Source: Bacteroides sp. (GTDB lineage Bacteria > Bacteroidota > Bacteroidia > Bacteroidales > Bacteroidaceae). Taken from it: a stretch of DNA of 64,000 bases. This document shows positions 24,536 through 32,562 of this stretch, one piece after another. Position 1 is the first letter of the stretch. Each line of letters begins with the position of its first letter. The position numbers and the translations under genes are program-made. Location of the stretch: assembly GCA_019416685.1 (NCBI GenBank), contig DXWV01000037.1, positions 62,001-126,000 of the forward strand. Direction: 5' to 3'. The notes beneath the pieces are model-generated. The model did no database searches, was not told the origin of the DNA, and saw nothing but the letters and a program-made list of their open reading frames with translations.

Positions 24536-25078
24536 CTACTTTATTTCTTCCGCCTGACGGGTATAGTCCGCACCCGGAGAAATCATCAATATATCACTCT
24601 CCGTATTGAGAGCCACCACCGTCATCCGGTCGCCGTACCCGTAATAGTAGATTACATCATCGTCCAGCCAGACCAATACATACCGTTCATCCGTAGGATA
24701 GCCGTTACGTTTGAGGTAGGTCAGGATAAAATGTTCCCCGGCACGGGAAATCTCAATGCCACATCGGTTCTTACCGGTCATCCAACGACCGCATAGGCGG
24801 CTCATGGCTTGTTCTTTGCGACGTTGTTCCTCAGTCTGCCAATCCATTGGAGCGGGCGGAAGATCGAAAGGAAGTTCAAAATCTGGTATTCCGCTATTGG
24901 CGGGCTTATCTTTCTCGCCCCGTTTCGTGGCAAGGCTTTCAATCAGTTCATCAAAAGTTGTCCCTTTTGCCCAATCCGATTTGTCTGGCGGAGACATGAC
25001 TTCCATTAATACATTGCTTATGCCCGTGCTATGCAGGACAAGCCGTTTGAGTTGTTCATTACTTATTTTGTTTAACAT
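24536..25078 (-). CDS. DUF3876-like protein
   Basis: A 180-residue soluble protein between traG and traI. The N-terminal half is a variable helix-rich part (ISNEQLKRLVLHSTGISNVLMEVM). The C-terminal half (LCGRWMTGKNRCGIEISRAG to the end) is the DUF3876-like beta domain shared with the next gene. A GC hairpin (25095-25117) precedes it. No enzymatic motif is seen, and its role in transfer is not known. Confidence 0.7.
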   Translation of the reverse strand: MLNKISNEQLKRLVLHSTGISNVLMEVMSPPDKSDWAKGTTFDELIESLATKRGEKDKPANSGIPDFELPFDLPPAPMDWQTEEQRRKEQAMSRLCGRWMTGKNRCGIEISRAGEHFILTYLKRNGYPTDERYVLVWLDDDVIYYYGYGDRMTVVALNTESDILMISPGADYTRQAEEIK

Positions 25079-25094
25079 GTTCTTTTGAGTTGTG

Positions 25095-25117
25095 GGGGCA
25101 GATAGTTTCCGCCCCCG
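25095..25117. repeat. intercistronic GC hairpin after traG
   Basis: GGGGGC and GCCCCC pair around an 11-base loop, in the gap between traG and the DUF3876 gene. It is one of several GC hairpins between transfer genes. It may set relative expression or RNA stability. Confidence 0.5.
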
Positions 25118-25129
25118 GTCTAATACTTG

Positions 25130-27625
25130 TTACTTCTTACTTTCAGCAAGCTGTTTGATCGCCAGTTCAATATCTCCGCCCAGTTTTTCAGCCAATTCCA
25201 TTACTTCCATTTTCTCTGATTCCTCGGTCGTGTAGGTCAGGTATTCCGACATGGAAACCTCGGTGGCATAAACAGCGCTTTTCACACCGCCCAGACCAAT
25301 CCAGACTTCTTTATAAAGCCTCGCGGGATGGTTGGACATATTAATGGAAAGTATCTGCGAACGCTCTTTATCGGTCAGTCCGAGTAGCGACTGGATAGCA
25401 TCGAAGCGGTTCATGAATTTTCGCTGGTCGAGCAGTATCTTACAGTCCGAGTTGTTGATGATACTCTCTTTCACCACAGGCGAAGAAATAATATCATCGA
25501 CCTCTTGTGTTACCACGATTGCCTCACCGAAATACTTACGCACCGTCTTGTACATATAGCGTAGATATTCAGCCATATTTGCCGACGAAAGTGCCTTCCA
25601 TGCTTCTTCCACGATAAGTTGTTTTCGGACGCCTTTCAGTCTGCGCATCTTGTTCAGGAACGCTTCCATAATAATGATTGTGACCACGGGGAAAAGTTCT
25701 TTATTATCCTTTATCGCATCTATTTCAAAAACAATGAATCGTTTAGATAATAAATCCAACTCGTCCGCAGAGTTCAACAGGAAGTCATATCGCCCACCTT
25801 TATAGTAAGGGCGCAGCGTAGTCAGAAGATTGGAAATGTTGAAATCTTCTTTTTCAACCGGAATTTCCCTGTTGTTCAATTCTTCCCTGAAATCATCTTT
25901 CAGATATTCATAGAATGTATTGAAGCAGGGCGTTATGGAACGGTCTTCCTGAATACGGCGGATATAACCCGATACGGCATTTCCCAACTCTCCGCTTTCC
26001 GTCTTTCCCGCTTTTTCATCCGCACTTTTCCATAAGGTCATGAGCAGCGTAACGATACTGTCCATTTTTTCCGTTTCAAAGACGTAATCGTCAGTGAAAA
26101 ACGGGTTAAATGAAATCGGGGATTTTTCGGTATAGGTGAAATAGATACCATCCTGTCCTTTGGTCTTACGCCGGATCAGTTCACACAATCCCTGATAACT
26201 GTTTCCCGTATCGACCAATACGATATGGGAGCCTTGTTCGTAGTATTGCCTGACCATGTGATTCATAAAGAAAGATTTACCGCTGCCCGAAGGCCCCAAT
26301 ACAAACTTATTTCGGTTTGTAATGATTCCCTTTTTCATCGGGAGGTCGGAAATATCCAGATGTAGCGGTTTACCACTGATGCGGTCGCACATTTTGATGC
26401 CGAAAGGGCTTGGCGAATCCTTATAATTGGTTTCCTCCGTGAAGAAACAGAGTGCTGGTTCGATAAAGGTGTAGAACGATTCCTCTGCCGGAAAATCCCC
26501 CGCGTTGCCGGGCAGCCCAGCCCAATAGAGCGTTGCCGCATCCACAGTATTATGGCGTGGGCGGCACTCCATGAGTGCAAGCTGTGAACCGACATCGTTG
26601 CGGATGTGTTGCAATTTGTCTGAATCTTCACTCCATGCGATCACGTTAAAATGCGCCCGGATAGAGGTCAAACCATAAGAATGGGCTTCGTTCAGGTAAT
26701 GATCGACCCACTCTTTGTTTATCTGGTTTCCCCTTGAATAGCGGGATAGCGACTGCATATTGCGGGCTTGCTTTTCAAACTTCCGCAGGTTTTCGGCGCT
26801 ATCGTCCAAAAACAAATACTGATTATAAATGTGGTCGCAGGACAAGAGTAGTCCAACGGGAGAAGCGAAAGACAACAGGCAGTCGCTCCGGTCGGTGGAT
26901 AGCTTTTCATAGCGGATGCTTGTTCCCACCCGTCCCGGTAAATCCTCCGCATCGGATAAGGTATGCAAGCATACCTTTTTATCACCGATACGCAGGCCAT
27001 CCGCTCCCAACTCCAAATCTTCCAGTGTCGTGGTATCTTCGGGCGACAGGGCAAAATACTTTTCGATTATCCCCGCATTATCCGCCGTACCCGTTATCTC
27101 ATCGTCTGTAAGACGGGCAAGAGTAATAAATCCCGAATCGTTTACAATTCGTTCAAATTGTCCGACGGCTTCCAAAAACTTCACGGCTGTTTCCTTATCT
27201 ACCTCTTTGGGGATAATATTACCCCGACAGAGGGAGGAAAAGTTAGACTGCATCCGCATCCTCTCCTTTGTCGTTTTGGTAAGGAACAGGTAGCAGTAGT
27301 GGTTTAAGAATGGACGTTCGTTGAAGTGCCGTTCGTAGCTGCGCGAGAGGAAACTCATATCTCCGTCGCCCGTCTGCGGGCGGTATTTTTCGCTGACGAA
27401 CCAATCGGCTTTATGCACGATACTGTAATCCGGCAGTACTTTTACCGCCTTTACCCATGCGGCGTGTATGGCTTCATACTCTGCCGAGGTTACGGTAAAC
27501 AGTTCCGGCAGATCGACCCGAAAGGCTACTGTTATATCCGCATCTTTGCTTATTATACATCCGTGTTCGACAGCCAGTAGCGGAAATTTGCTTTCTATCG
27601 TGGATGCTTTCATTATATTCCTCAT
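25130..27625 (-). CDS. traG: conjugal transfer ATPase TraG (VirB4-like)
   Basis: An 831-residue VirB4-type ATPase that powers assembly of the conjugation channel at the inner membrane. Walker A (VLGPSGSGKSFFMNH) is at about residue 441, and Walker B (KQLIVEEAWKAL) at about 668. The helical N-terminal domain typical of Bacteroidetes TraG precedes them. Its ATG overlaps the traF stop (ATGA), so translation is coupled. Length is standard for the family. Confidence 0.95.
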   Translation of the reverse strand: MRNIMKASTIESKFPLLAVEHGCIISKDADITVAFRVDLPELFTVTSAEYEAIHAAWVKAVKVLPDYSIVHKADWFVSEKYRPQTGDGDMSFLSRSYERHFNERPFLNHYCYLFLTKTTKERMRMQSNFSSLCRGNIIPKEVDKETAVKFLEAVGQFERIVNDSGFITLARLTDDEITGTADNAGIIEKYFALSPEDTTTLEDLELGADGLRIGDKKVCLHTLSDAEDLPGRVGTSIRYEKLSTDRSDCLLSFASPVGLLLSCDHIYNQYLFLDDSAENLRKFEKQARNMQSLSRYSRGNQINKEWVDHYLNEAHSYGLTSIRAHFNVIAWSEDSDKLQHIRNDVGSQLALMECRPRHNTVDAATLYWAGLPGNAGDFPAEESFYTFIEPALCFFTEETNYKDSPSPFGIKMCDRISGKPLHLDISDLPMKKGIITNRNKFVLGPSGSGKSFFMNHMVRQYYEQGSHIVLVDTGNSYQGLCELIRRKTKGQDGIYFTYTEKSPISFNPFFTDDYVFETEKMDSIVTLLMTLWKSADEKAGKTESGELGNAVSGYIRRIQEDRSITPCFNTFYEYLKDDFREELNNREIPVEKEDFNISNLLTTLRPYYKGGRYDFLLNSADELDLLSKRFIVFEIDAIKDNKELFPVVTIIIMEAFLNKMRRLKGVRKQLIVEEAWKALSSANMAEYLRYMYKTVRKYFGEAIVVTQEVDDIISSPVVKESIINNSDCKILLDQRKFMNRFDAIQSLLGLTDKERSQILSINMSNHPARLYKEVWIGLGGVKSAVYATEVSMSEYLTYTTEESEKMEVMELAEKLGGDIELAIKQLAESKK

Positions 27626-27945
27626 AGCGCTTTCTTCTTTTTGCGGAACAGGCGATATGGAATTTTGCGGTTTATCAGGTAGCGGGGATGCTGGCGTTTT
27701 GCCATAAGTTTCATCAACCCGTTCTCACCGTATTTAGCATTCAGGTTGAAAGTCAGCCATACCAGTACCGATGCGGCTATCACGCCAAAGCCTATACATA
27801 TCCATTGGTCTATGCCTATCATGTAAAGAATCACAAACAGCACGAAAACGGACAGCAGTCCTCCGGCGAAAATAAACAGGTATTGCGCTTTCAACCCCTT
27901 AAATTCCACACTCTTTCCAATTCCTTTATTTATATTGTACTCCAT
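27622..27945 (-). CDS. traF: conjugal transfer protein TraF (DUF4133)
   Basis: A 107-residue inner-membrane protein with two helices (LFIFAGGLLSVFVLFVILYM and WICIGFGVIAASVLVWLTF) and the DUF4133 pattern (NINKGIGKSVEFKGLKAQYL, HPRYLINRKIPYRLF). It is comparable to VirB3 in size and position. The start at 27945 was chosen because the longer frame overlaps traE. It overlaps traG by four bases. Confidence 0.88.
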   Translation of the reverse strand: MEYNINKGIGKSVEFKGLKAQYLFIFAGGLLSVFVLFVILYMIGIDQWICIGFGVIAASVLVWLTFNLNAKYGENGLMKLMAKRQHPRYLINRKIPYRLFRKKKKAL

Positions 27946-27968
27946 ATTGCCAGTTTTGGGAGTAGTGA

Positions 27969-28271
27969 TTAAAGGAAGAAAGAGCGCAGGATGGTCGCCG
28001 CTACGATGAGGAAAATACATGCACCAAACCAACTGGCGGCTGTTTTCGAGGTGTCAGGATCGCCTGAGCTGAACTTGTTATATACCTTGATTCCGCCAAT
28101 CAAACCGACGACGGCTCCGATGGCGTAGATCAATTTCGTGCCGGGGTCGAAATAGCTGGTTACCATGTTGGTAGCTTCGGTAATACCCCCGATTCCGTTG
28201 CCCTGTGCAAATGCGGAGGAAACAGCGGCAAAGACAAATGCCGCCGACATAAGAACTTTCTTCTTTGTCAT
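27969..28271 (-). CDS. traE: conjugal transfer protein TraE (DUF4134)
   Basis: A 100-residue protein with a signal-like N-terminus (VLMSAAFVFAAVSSAFAQG) and two helices (LIYAIGAVVGLIGGIKVY and WFGACIFLIVAATILRSF), the DUF4134 family. Its size and two-helix plan resemble VirB2 pilins, and it probably forms the pilus-like subunit; that is inference. It stands 23 bases before traF. A GC hairpin and the CCACTAAAATTTC motif precede it. Confidence 0.85.
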   Translation of the reverse strand: MTKKKVLMSAAFVFAAVSSAFAQGNGIGGITEATNMVTSYFDPGTKLIYAIGAVVGLIGGIKVYNKFSSGDPDTSKTAASWFGACIFLIVAATILRSFFL

Positions 28272-28290
28272 AACTTGATTTTTTTAAGAT

Positions 28291-28317
28291 GGTGCGGGGT
28301 TGGATAGGCCCCGCACC
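28291..28317. repeat. GC hairpin before traE
   Basis: GGTGCGGGG and CCCCGCACC pair perfectly (9 bp) around a nine-base loop, 20 bases before the traE start. It may protect the traE message or modulate its translation. TraE-like pilins need high expression, which would fit. Confidence 0.55.
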
Positions 28318-28338
28318 GGGTGAAACTTGTTTTTACTT

Positions 28339-28378
28339 GAAATTTTAGTGGTCTGTGGATAGGTTTTCCGCGCTATCC
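28339..28378 (-). promoter_or_regulatory. leader motif with hairpin before traE
   Basis: On the minus strand, CCACTAAAATTTC (one mismatch to the traN motif) at 28339-28352 follows a GGATAG/CTATCC hairpin at 28357-28378. The same order, hairpin then motif, is seen before traN and DUF1896. Confidence 0.5.
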
Positions 28379-28414
28379 GTAATCATACTTTTTCATCTGA
28401 TTTCATTTTTTACG

Positions 28415-29173
28415 TTACATAAAATCCCGGACATCAAAACCCGTTGGGACTTCACCCTGCGGAGGTAGGCTTTCCGCTGACCTTTCGGCGACCTTTTGCT
28501 GGAACGCCGTGAGGTAGGTGTTAATAAGGATATCTACCTTATCGCCCCGTTCGGGCTGACCTGAAACGATAGCTTCAAACATATCGGTTCCTTTCAGGTT
28601 TAAGAGGACACGTCCGGTTTCCTCTTTTTGCTCATCTGTAATTGTCGGATTATGTACCACATGGCGGTAGGCTTCGCCCATTTGTTCAAAACTGACCCCC
28701 TGGGCGACAGGTTTGCCTTTGATTGGCAAATCCTCACTTTCGTCCTCGTCTTCGGTTTCTTCCGCTTCTTCTTCCGGGAATGGTTTAACTTGCAGCGGAT
28801 AGTCGATGTCCAAAGGCTCGTTTGTTTCGCCTTCAGGGACAATACCGAAAACATCGTCCAGTTCTTCCGGCGCTATTTGCCGGGGGTGTTCGGGTACACT
28901 TGCGGGAGCAAAGATATTTTCTTTTTCTGTATCTGATTCAGTTTCAGGAGTTACGGCAGCTTCTGGCTGGGAGTGGCCGGAAAGTGGCAACACGAACCTG
29001 CTTTTGCCGATAATATCCCCCTTTTTGCGTTTTGCAGAAGTTTGCTCTTTAACATCGTTCTTTTTCTTTTGCGGTTTACCCAAACGATTCAGGTAAACCA
29101 TTGTCCAACCGGCATAGATGACGGCAAATACAATCAGCAAAACGAGTATGGTATGGGAATTAATGACTATCAT
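28415..29173 (-). CDS. TraD-like conjugal transfer protein
   Basis: A 252-residue protein anchored by one N-terminal helix (TILVLLIVFAVIYAGWTMVYL), followed by a long acidic, disordered linker (EEEAEETEDEDESEDLP near residues 135-152) and a helical C-terminal domain (FEQMGEAYRHVVHNPTITDE). It occupies the traD position in Bacteroidales operons; the sequence family has no known activity. Its start overlaps the previous gene by 14 bases. Confidence 0.7.
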   Translation of the reverse strand: MIVINSHTILVLLIVFAVIYAGWTMVYLNRLGKPQKKKNDVKEQTSAKRKKGDIIGKSRFVLPLSGHSQPEAAVTPETESDTEKENIFAPASVPEHPRQIAPEELDDVFGIVPEGETNEPLDIDYPLQVKPFPEEEAEETEDEDESEDLPIKGKPVAQGVSFEQMGEAYRHVVHNPTITDEQKEETGRVLLNLKGTDMFEAIVSGQPERGDKVDILINTYLTAFQQKVAERSAESLPPQGEVPTGFDVRDFM

Positions 29174-29573
29174 CTCTGTTCAGGTGTAAATCGGTTATAT
29201 CTTCCCCGAAAGAGTGGAAATGATGTTCCATCACATTATCCATATAGCTGTATATGGTTACAGGTATGCCCCTTTTCCGGGCATTCCCTACAATCGCTTT
29301 TATGCGGGCATGGTACTTGGGTTGGATAAGCACATCTTTGGCGTTTTCTGTGGAAGAATCCGCCGGGTGGAAGAAATAGTTACGGTAGTAGTTACCCGTT
29401 TCATGGGATGCATCTCCACCTGTAACTCCTATATTTATTTCTTCGGGAGGAATACCTTCCCCGATTGTTTCTCTTACTCTCCGCCGGTAGCTGATGGCAC
29501 GACGGACAAACACGGCGGCTATGACTGCGACAGCCGCCAGTACGATACATAACATGATTATTTTGTCTGACAT
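29160..29573 (-). CDS. membrane-anchored DUF3408-like protein
   Basis: A 137-residue protein. An N-terminal helix (IIMLCIVLAAVAVIAAVFV) anchors a C-terminal DUF3408-like domain (LIQPKYHARIKAIVGNARKR, SYMDNVMEHHFHSFGEDITDL). Three soluble relatives lie directly upstream. The domain resembles ribbon-helix-helix DNA-binding proteins. A membrane anchor on such a domain is unusual and could tether DNA to the channel; that is inference. A leader motif at 29581 precedes it. Confidence 0.7.
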   Translation of the reverse strand: MSDKIIMLCIVLAAVAVIAAVFVRRAISYRRRVRETIGEGIPPEEINIGVTGGDASHETGNYYRNYFFHPADSSTENAKDVLIQPKYHARIKAIVGNARKRGIPVTIYSYMDNVMEHHFHSFGEDITDLHLNRDDSH

Positions 29574-29580
29574 GATGATT

Positions 29581-29594
29581 GGATTTTTAGTGGT
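29581..29594 (-). promoter_or_regulatory. leader motif CCACTAAAAATCC
   Basis: On the minus strand, ACCACTAAAAATCC precedes the ATG at 29573 by a few bases. It differs from the traN motif (CCACTAAAATTCC) at one position. Unlike the other copies, no clear hairpin stands before it. Confidence 0.45.
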
Positions 29595-29867
29595 TTATAT
29601 TAAATCGTTTCGCTCCCGGCGGTAGATATGGTTTATCTCCGCCTTATGGTTCTCCAGGTGTTCGGTAATTACATTGTCAATGTAACCGCCAATGGTCAGC
29701 CCCTTTTGGTTTATCGAGCGTATGAGTGCACAAAGTATGTCGTGGTTGCGCTTGCTGATATACACGCAGCCCCGGCGGTCTATCTCAACGGGCTTCAGAT
29801 ATTGCTCTGCATAGGAAGCCATTTCCGCCATTGTTTCCTCCGGCTCTTTTCTTTCTCTTTTTTTCAT
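29595..29867 (-). CDS. DUF3408 protein
   Basis: A 90-residue member of the tandem DUF3408 group. The core reads CVYISKRNHDILCALIRSI and GGYIDNVITEHLENHKAEIN, like a ribbon-helix-helix DNA-binding fold (a short strand, then two helices). The start overlaps the end of the gene at 29864 (ATGA). It probably helps regulate the operon or organise DNA with the ParA-like protein; no direct evidence is seen. Confidence 0.75.
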   Translation of the reverse strand: MKKRERKEPEETMAEMASYAEQYLKPVEIDRRGCVYISKRNHDILCALIRSINQKGLTIGGYIDNVITEHLENHKAEINHIYRRERNDLI

Positions 29868-30139
29868 TTGTCTGTATTTTTTAGAATGTTTATTCCTTTG
29901 TGTTTCTCGTTATATAGTCGGGTAATCTCATTACCGTAAGTATCAAAGTGATGAGCCAGCACATTGTCAATGAAACTCGACAACGACACCTGATTGTTCC
30001 CAATTATCTGGCACACAGCTTGAATTGTATCGTGAAATTCCCGCCGTATATAGACCATCTTGCCTGCCCGTGCAGTGATAGTCGATTTTTTGACGAACAA
30101 CGTTTCATAACTTTGTTGTTTTCTATTTTTCTTTTTCAT
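29864..30139 (-). CDS. DUF3408 protein
   Basis: A 91-residue paralogue of its neighbours: KMVYIRREFHDTIQAVCQII and LSSFIDNVLAHHFDTYGNEI align with them. A Lys/Arg-rich N-terminus (MKKKNRKQQSYETLFVKKS) precedes the fold. It lies 21 bases after the 151-residue member and overlaps the next by four bases. Four paralogues in a row suggest separate partners or binding sites. Confidence 0.75.
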   Translation of the reverse strand: MKKKNRKQQSYETLFVKKSTITARAGKMVYIRREFHDTIQAVCQIIGNNQVSLSSFIDNVLAHHFDTYGNEITRLYNEKHKGINILKNTDK

Positions 30140-30160
30140 CGTTTCATCTTATTTATTGAT

Positions 30161-30616
30161 TTATAAATTTTCTATCTGCCTGCGCCGAAGTTCGGCTATA
30201 TCTTCTTTGTGCTGTTCCAGATGGTCAGCCAGCACATTATTAATGTAACCCCCGACACTAATCTCTTGATTCGACAGGGCAAGCAGGTGTACCACCTTTT
30301 TAATCTCCTGATGAATCTCTTGGCTGATATATACAGGCTGCCGGGCTTTGAGTTCTTTATTTTTAAGAAAGACCTCATCATAACTGCCCTTGCGCCGACG
30401 GGATTTACCCTTTGGTGCGGCATCGGCTGCCGGAGTTTCTGTTTCATCGGAATTATCTTCCGCTTGCACCACTTTACCACCCGTTTCCTTTGCCGGTGTG
30501 TCCTCATCCGGTTTCCCGGCGATAGCATCGGCAGGGTTGGCCAACAGTTCCGTGTCTTTGAAGGACTGGATAATCAATGATTCATCCAACTCCCCTGCCT
30601 TTGCTCGTTTAGCCAT
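30161..30616 (-). CDS. traB: DUF3408 protein (TraB position)
   Basis: A 151-residue protein. A variable acidic N-terminal half (residues 20-75) precedes the DUF3408 domain (QPVYISQEIHQEIKKVVHLL, VGGYINNVLADHLEQHKEDI). It stands directly after the ParA-like gene; the start overlaps that gene's stop by eight bases. ParA and a small DNA-binding partner is the normal arrangement of partition systems, so this is the best candidate for TraA's partner. The symbol is by position. Confidence 0.75.
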   Translation of the reverse strand: MAKRAKAGELDESLIIQSFKDTELLANPADAIAGKPDEDTPAKETGGKVVQAEDNSDETETPAADAAPKGKSRRRKGSYDEVFLKNKELKARQPVYISQEIHQEIKKVVHLLALSNQEISVGGYINNVLADHLEQHKEDIAELRRRQIENL

Positions 30617-31379
30617 TGTCGGGTCGTTTTAAGAGTGAAAGAATTTCATCGGTCAGTTCTTCGATATTACTGCCCTTGATAAGTGAGCGGTCTGCGGGAA
30701 ACAGCGTGGAACGGAAAACAGGCTTGTGCAATACCGATTGTTCCCGGCGAAAACGCTTGCTGTCCGGCAAAAAGGTTTTCAATAAATCGAAACCGAGATC
30801 GGCGATTACCTGTTCGTAAACTTCGTACAGTTCGGATTTTTCACGTCCATCTACCATGTTCCAGACCAGATATGTCCCTTTGATAGTGGATACCCCCGTC
30901 TTTTTTATCACATCGTTTATAACGACCATATAGCGCAGGGTGCTTTCCAATACGACACGGTCAGCACTGATAGGTGCGATGATATAATCCATATTCGACA
31001 GGGCTTTGATGACGGACGGGTTGTTTACCGTTCCCGGCAGGTCGAAGAAAACAAAGTCGAAGTCTGCCTGCCCTGTAATGCGGTCGGCATCGTCAATCGC
31101 TTTCTCGGTACTACTCTCGATAACCGGATAGCCTTTTTTGTTCAGGCGCGTAAACTGTTCGTAGGCCATCCGTTTGTAATGGTCGTCTTCCAACGCTTGT
31201 TTCAAATCGCGCTCCCGCATCTCGGCAATTGAGTGTTGCGGATAGTCGCAGTCGATCACGGCTACATCATAGCCTTTCACATAGTGCAGATAGGATGCTA
31301 CCAGCACCGTAAGGGTTGTTTTTCCGGCTCCGCCCTTCTGGGTGGAAAATGCCAGGTAAATAGGCTCTTTATTCATCAT
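30609..31379 (-). CDS. traA: ParA-family ATPase TraA
   Basis: A 256-residue ParA/Soj ATPase that begins the transfer operon. The deviant Walker A (STQKGGAGKTTLTVLVASYL) is at residues 12-31, and the DCDYPQHS switch segment and DLPGTVN Walker B-like motif follow. Such proteins place DNA or transfer machinery in the cell. Upstream is a 760-base control region with repeated TATCAAT elements that could be its centromere or its own operator. It could start at either of two adjacent ATGs. Confidence 0.9.
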   Translation of the reverse strand: MMNKEPIYLAFSTQKGGAGKTTLTVLVASYLHYVKGYDVAVIDCDYPQHSIAEMRERDLKQALEDDHYKRMAYEQFTRLNKKGYPVIESSTEKAIDDADRITGQADFDFVFFDLPGTVNNPSVIKALSNMDYIIAPISADRVVLESTLRYMVVINDVIKKTGVSTIKGTYLVWNMVDGREKSELYEVYEQVIADLGFDLLKTFLPDSKRFRREQSVLHKPVFRSTLFPADRSLIKGSNIEELTDEILSLLKRPDNG

Positions 31380-31512
31380 TTCTTTTTTTAAGTGTTTAAC
31401 TTCTTATTTATTTCACTGTTGACACATTGCTGTTTTTCTATTTCTCTCTATTTCCATATTGTTATGGCTCAATGCTTAGTCATAGGTTCATATCATTAAT
31501 TCCCCGGATAAA

Positions 31513-31640
31513 TATTGATATGTGTATTACCTGTCAATACATCAATCAATGTTTCAGTATTGCCTATCAACACGTCAATCAGTAAATCAGTATTGATAAT
31601 CCATATATCTATCAATATGGATACATGGATAGACTATCAA
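31513..31640. repeat. clustered TATTGATA/TATCAAT repeats upstream of traA
   Basis: ATTGATA or TATCAAT occurs four times (near 31514, 31591, 31610, 31635), and two related 30-base units starting GTCAATACATCAATCAATG and ATCAACACGTCAATCAGT follow each other at about 40-base spacing, both ending in CAGTATTG. TATTGATA...TATCAATA forms an inverted pair around 31590-31617. The pattern is like an iteron or parS array. Confidence 0.6.
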
Positions 31641-31810
31641 TAGCTACTGATTTTCGGGTGCATTTCATCACTTCAAAATGGAAATAAAGAACTCTTGAAA
31701 CAATCCATTATTTATTTGTTTCCGAGTGCAAATAAACCCCTTATTATGCTCGGTTGTATGCGATTTTCAGGCTATGGAACAGAGTGGCAGCCAACTGGCA
31801 AAGAGAGGCA

Positions 31811-31835
31811 TAATCAGTTATAGCGCAACTGATTA
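31811..31835. repeat. 9-bp inverted repeat in the oriT-like region
   Basis: TAATCAGTT and AACTGATTA are exact inverse copies separated by ATAGCGC. Such repeats are recognition sites for relaxases or relaxosome proteins. It lies 300 bases upstream of mobA. Confidence 0.5.
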
Positions 31836-32137
31836 TAATGTCCGGTAACTTTGTCGCCATGACGATCCCGGTGGTTAATGAGCCTCCCTTCGATGTTTGA
31901 TCGGGATGCTTTTTCAATGGTCTGTCCTTGCGGACAGATTTCTTTGCAACGGGGCAAAGAGCAAGCTGTGTTTTCTGCTGCAAATTACATTTGGTGCATC
32001 AGAAAACAGCTTGCCCACAAGGGGAGGAAAAGCTACTCCGAAGTCGGCGCTTTTTAATAGTGGCGGCTAACACCACCAGCTAAGGGATCGGATTTTTTAT
32101 GAACTGGCGTAGCCGTGGCTACCCACAAAAATCCGAT
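31811..32137. other. candidate oriT and mob leader region
   Basis: Between the divergent traA operon and mobA lie several inverted repeats: 31811-31835; TCTGTCC/GGACAGA at 31921-31938; a long imperfect palindrome with CAAGCTG...TTTTCTG and CAGAAAACAGCTTG arms at 31961-32014; and a nested hairpin ATCGGATTTTT/AAAAATCCGAT at 32087-32137 enclosing GTAGCC-GT-GGCTAC. Origins of transfer in this family lie next to mobA and are repeat-rich. The nick site cannot be set by eye. No other gene is convincing in 31380-32139. Confidence 0.55.
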
Positions 32138-32139
32138 GT

Positions 32140-32562
32140 ATGGAAAAGAATAATACACCCCGAAAGGGTAAGGGTGGCAGACCCACCAAAACAGATACGG
32201 CGGACTACCGTTTTTCGGTAAACTTTACCGCCGAAGAATATGCCCGTTTCCTCACGATGTTTGAAACTTCCGGGCTTCAATCTAAAGCCGCTTTTATCAA
32301 AGCGAGGGTTTTTAACGACACGTTCCGAGTGATAAAAACCGACAGGGGAACGCTGGAATTTGTGGCTAAACTCACACAATTCCACGCACAATTCCGTGCC
32401 GTTGGGACGAATTACAATCAGGTAGTGAAGGAACTTCATACGCATTTCTCAGAGAAAAAAGCACTCGCCTTACTCTACAAACTGGAAAAGATAACGGCGG
32501 AACTGGCGGCTGTCGGACAACAGATTATCGCACTTTCCGAAGAATTTAAGACACGATGGTAG
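32140..32562 (+). CDS. mobA: mobilization protein MobA (relaxosome accessory)
   Basis: A 140-residue MobC/MobA-type accessory protein. Residues 1-20 are basic (NNTPRKGKGGRPTKTD); the segment YRFSVNFTAEEYARFLTMFE begins a ribbon-helix-helix-like DNA-binding part, and the TNYNQVVKELH motif is typical of relaxosome accessory proteins. It binds oriT and helps the relaxase. It overlaps mobB by seven bases. The hairpin at 32087-32137 ends three bases before its start. Confidence 0.9.
   Translation: MEKNNTPRKGKGGRPTKTDTADYRFSVNFTAEEYARFLTMFETSGLQSKAAFIKARVFNDTFRVIKTDRGTLEFVAKLTQFHAQFRAVGTNYNQVVKELHTHFSEKKALALLYKLEKITAELAAVGQQIIALSEEFKTRW

Noticed and set aside
26335..27307. Other open frames overlapping traG
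   Set aside because: Their Cys/Arg/Trp-rich translations are typical of shadow frames.
31380..31500. A standard promoter just upstream of traA
   Set aside because: No TAnnTTTG box is found on the minus strand here; the operon may use a different or activated promoter.
31744..31983. A 79-codon minus-strand frame in the oriT-like region
   Set aside because: It runs through a strong inverted repeat (31811-31835) and a hairpin (31921-31938). Conserved DNA sites explain the open frame better than a gene.
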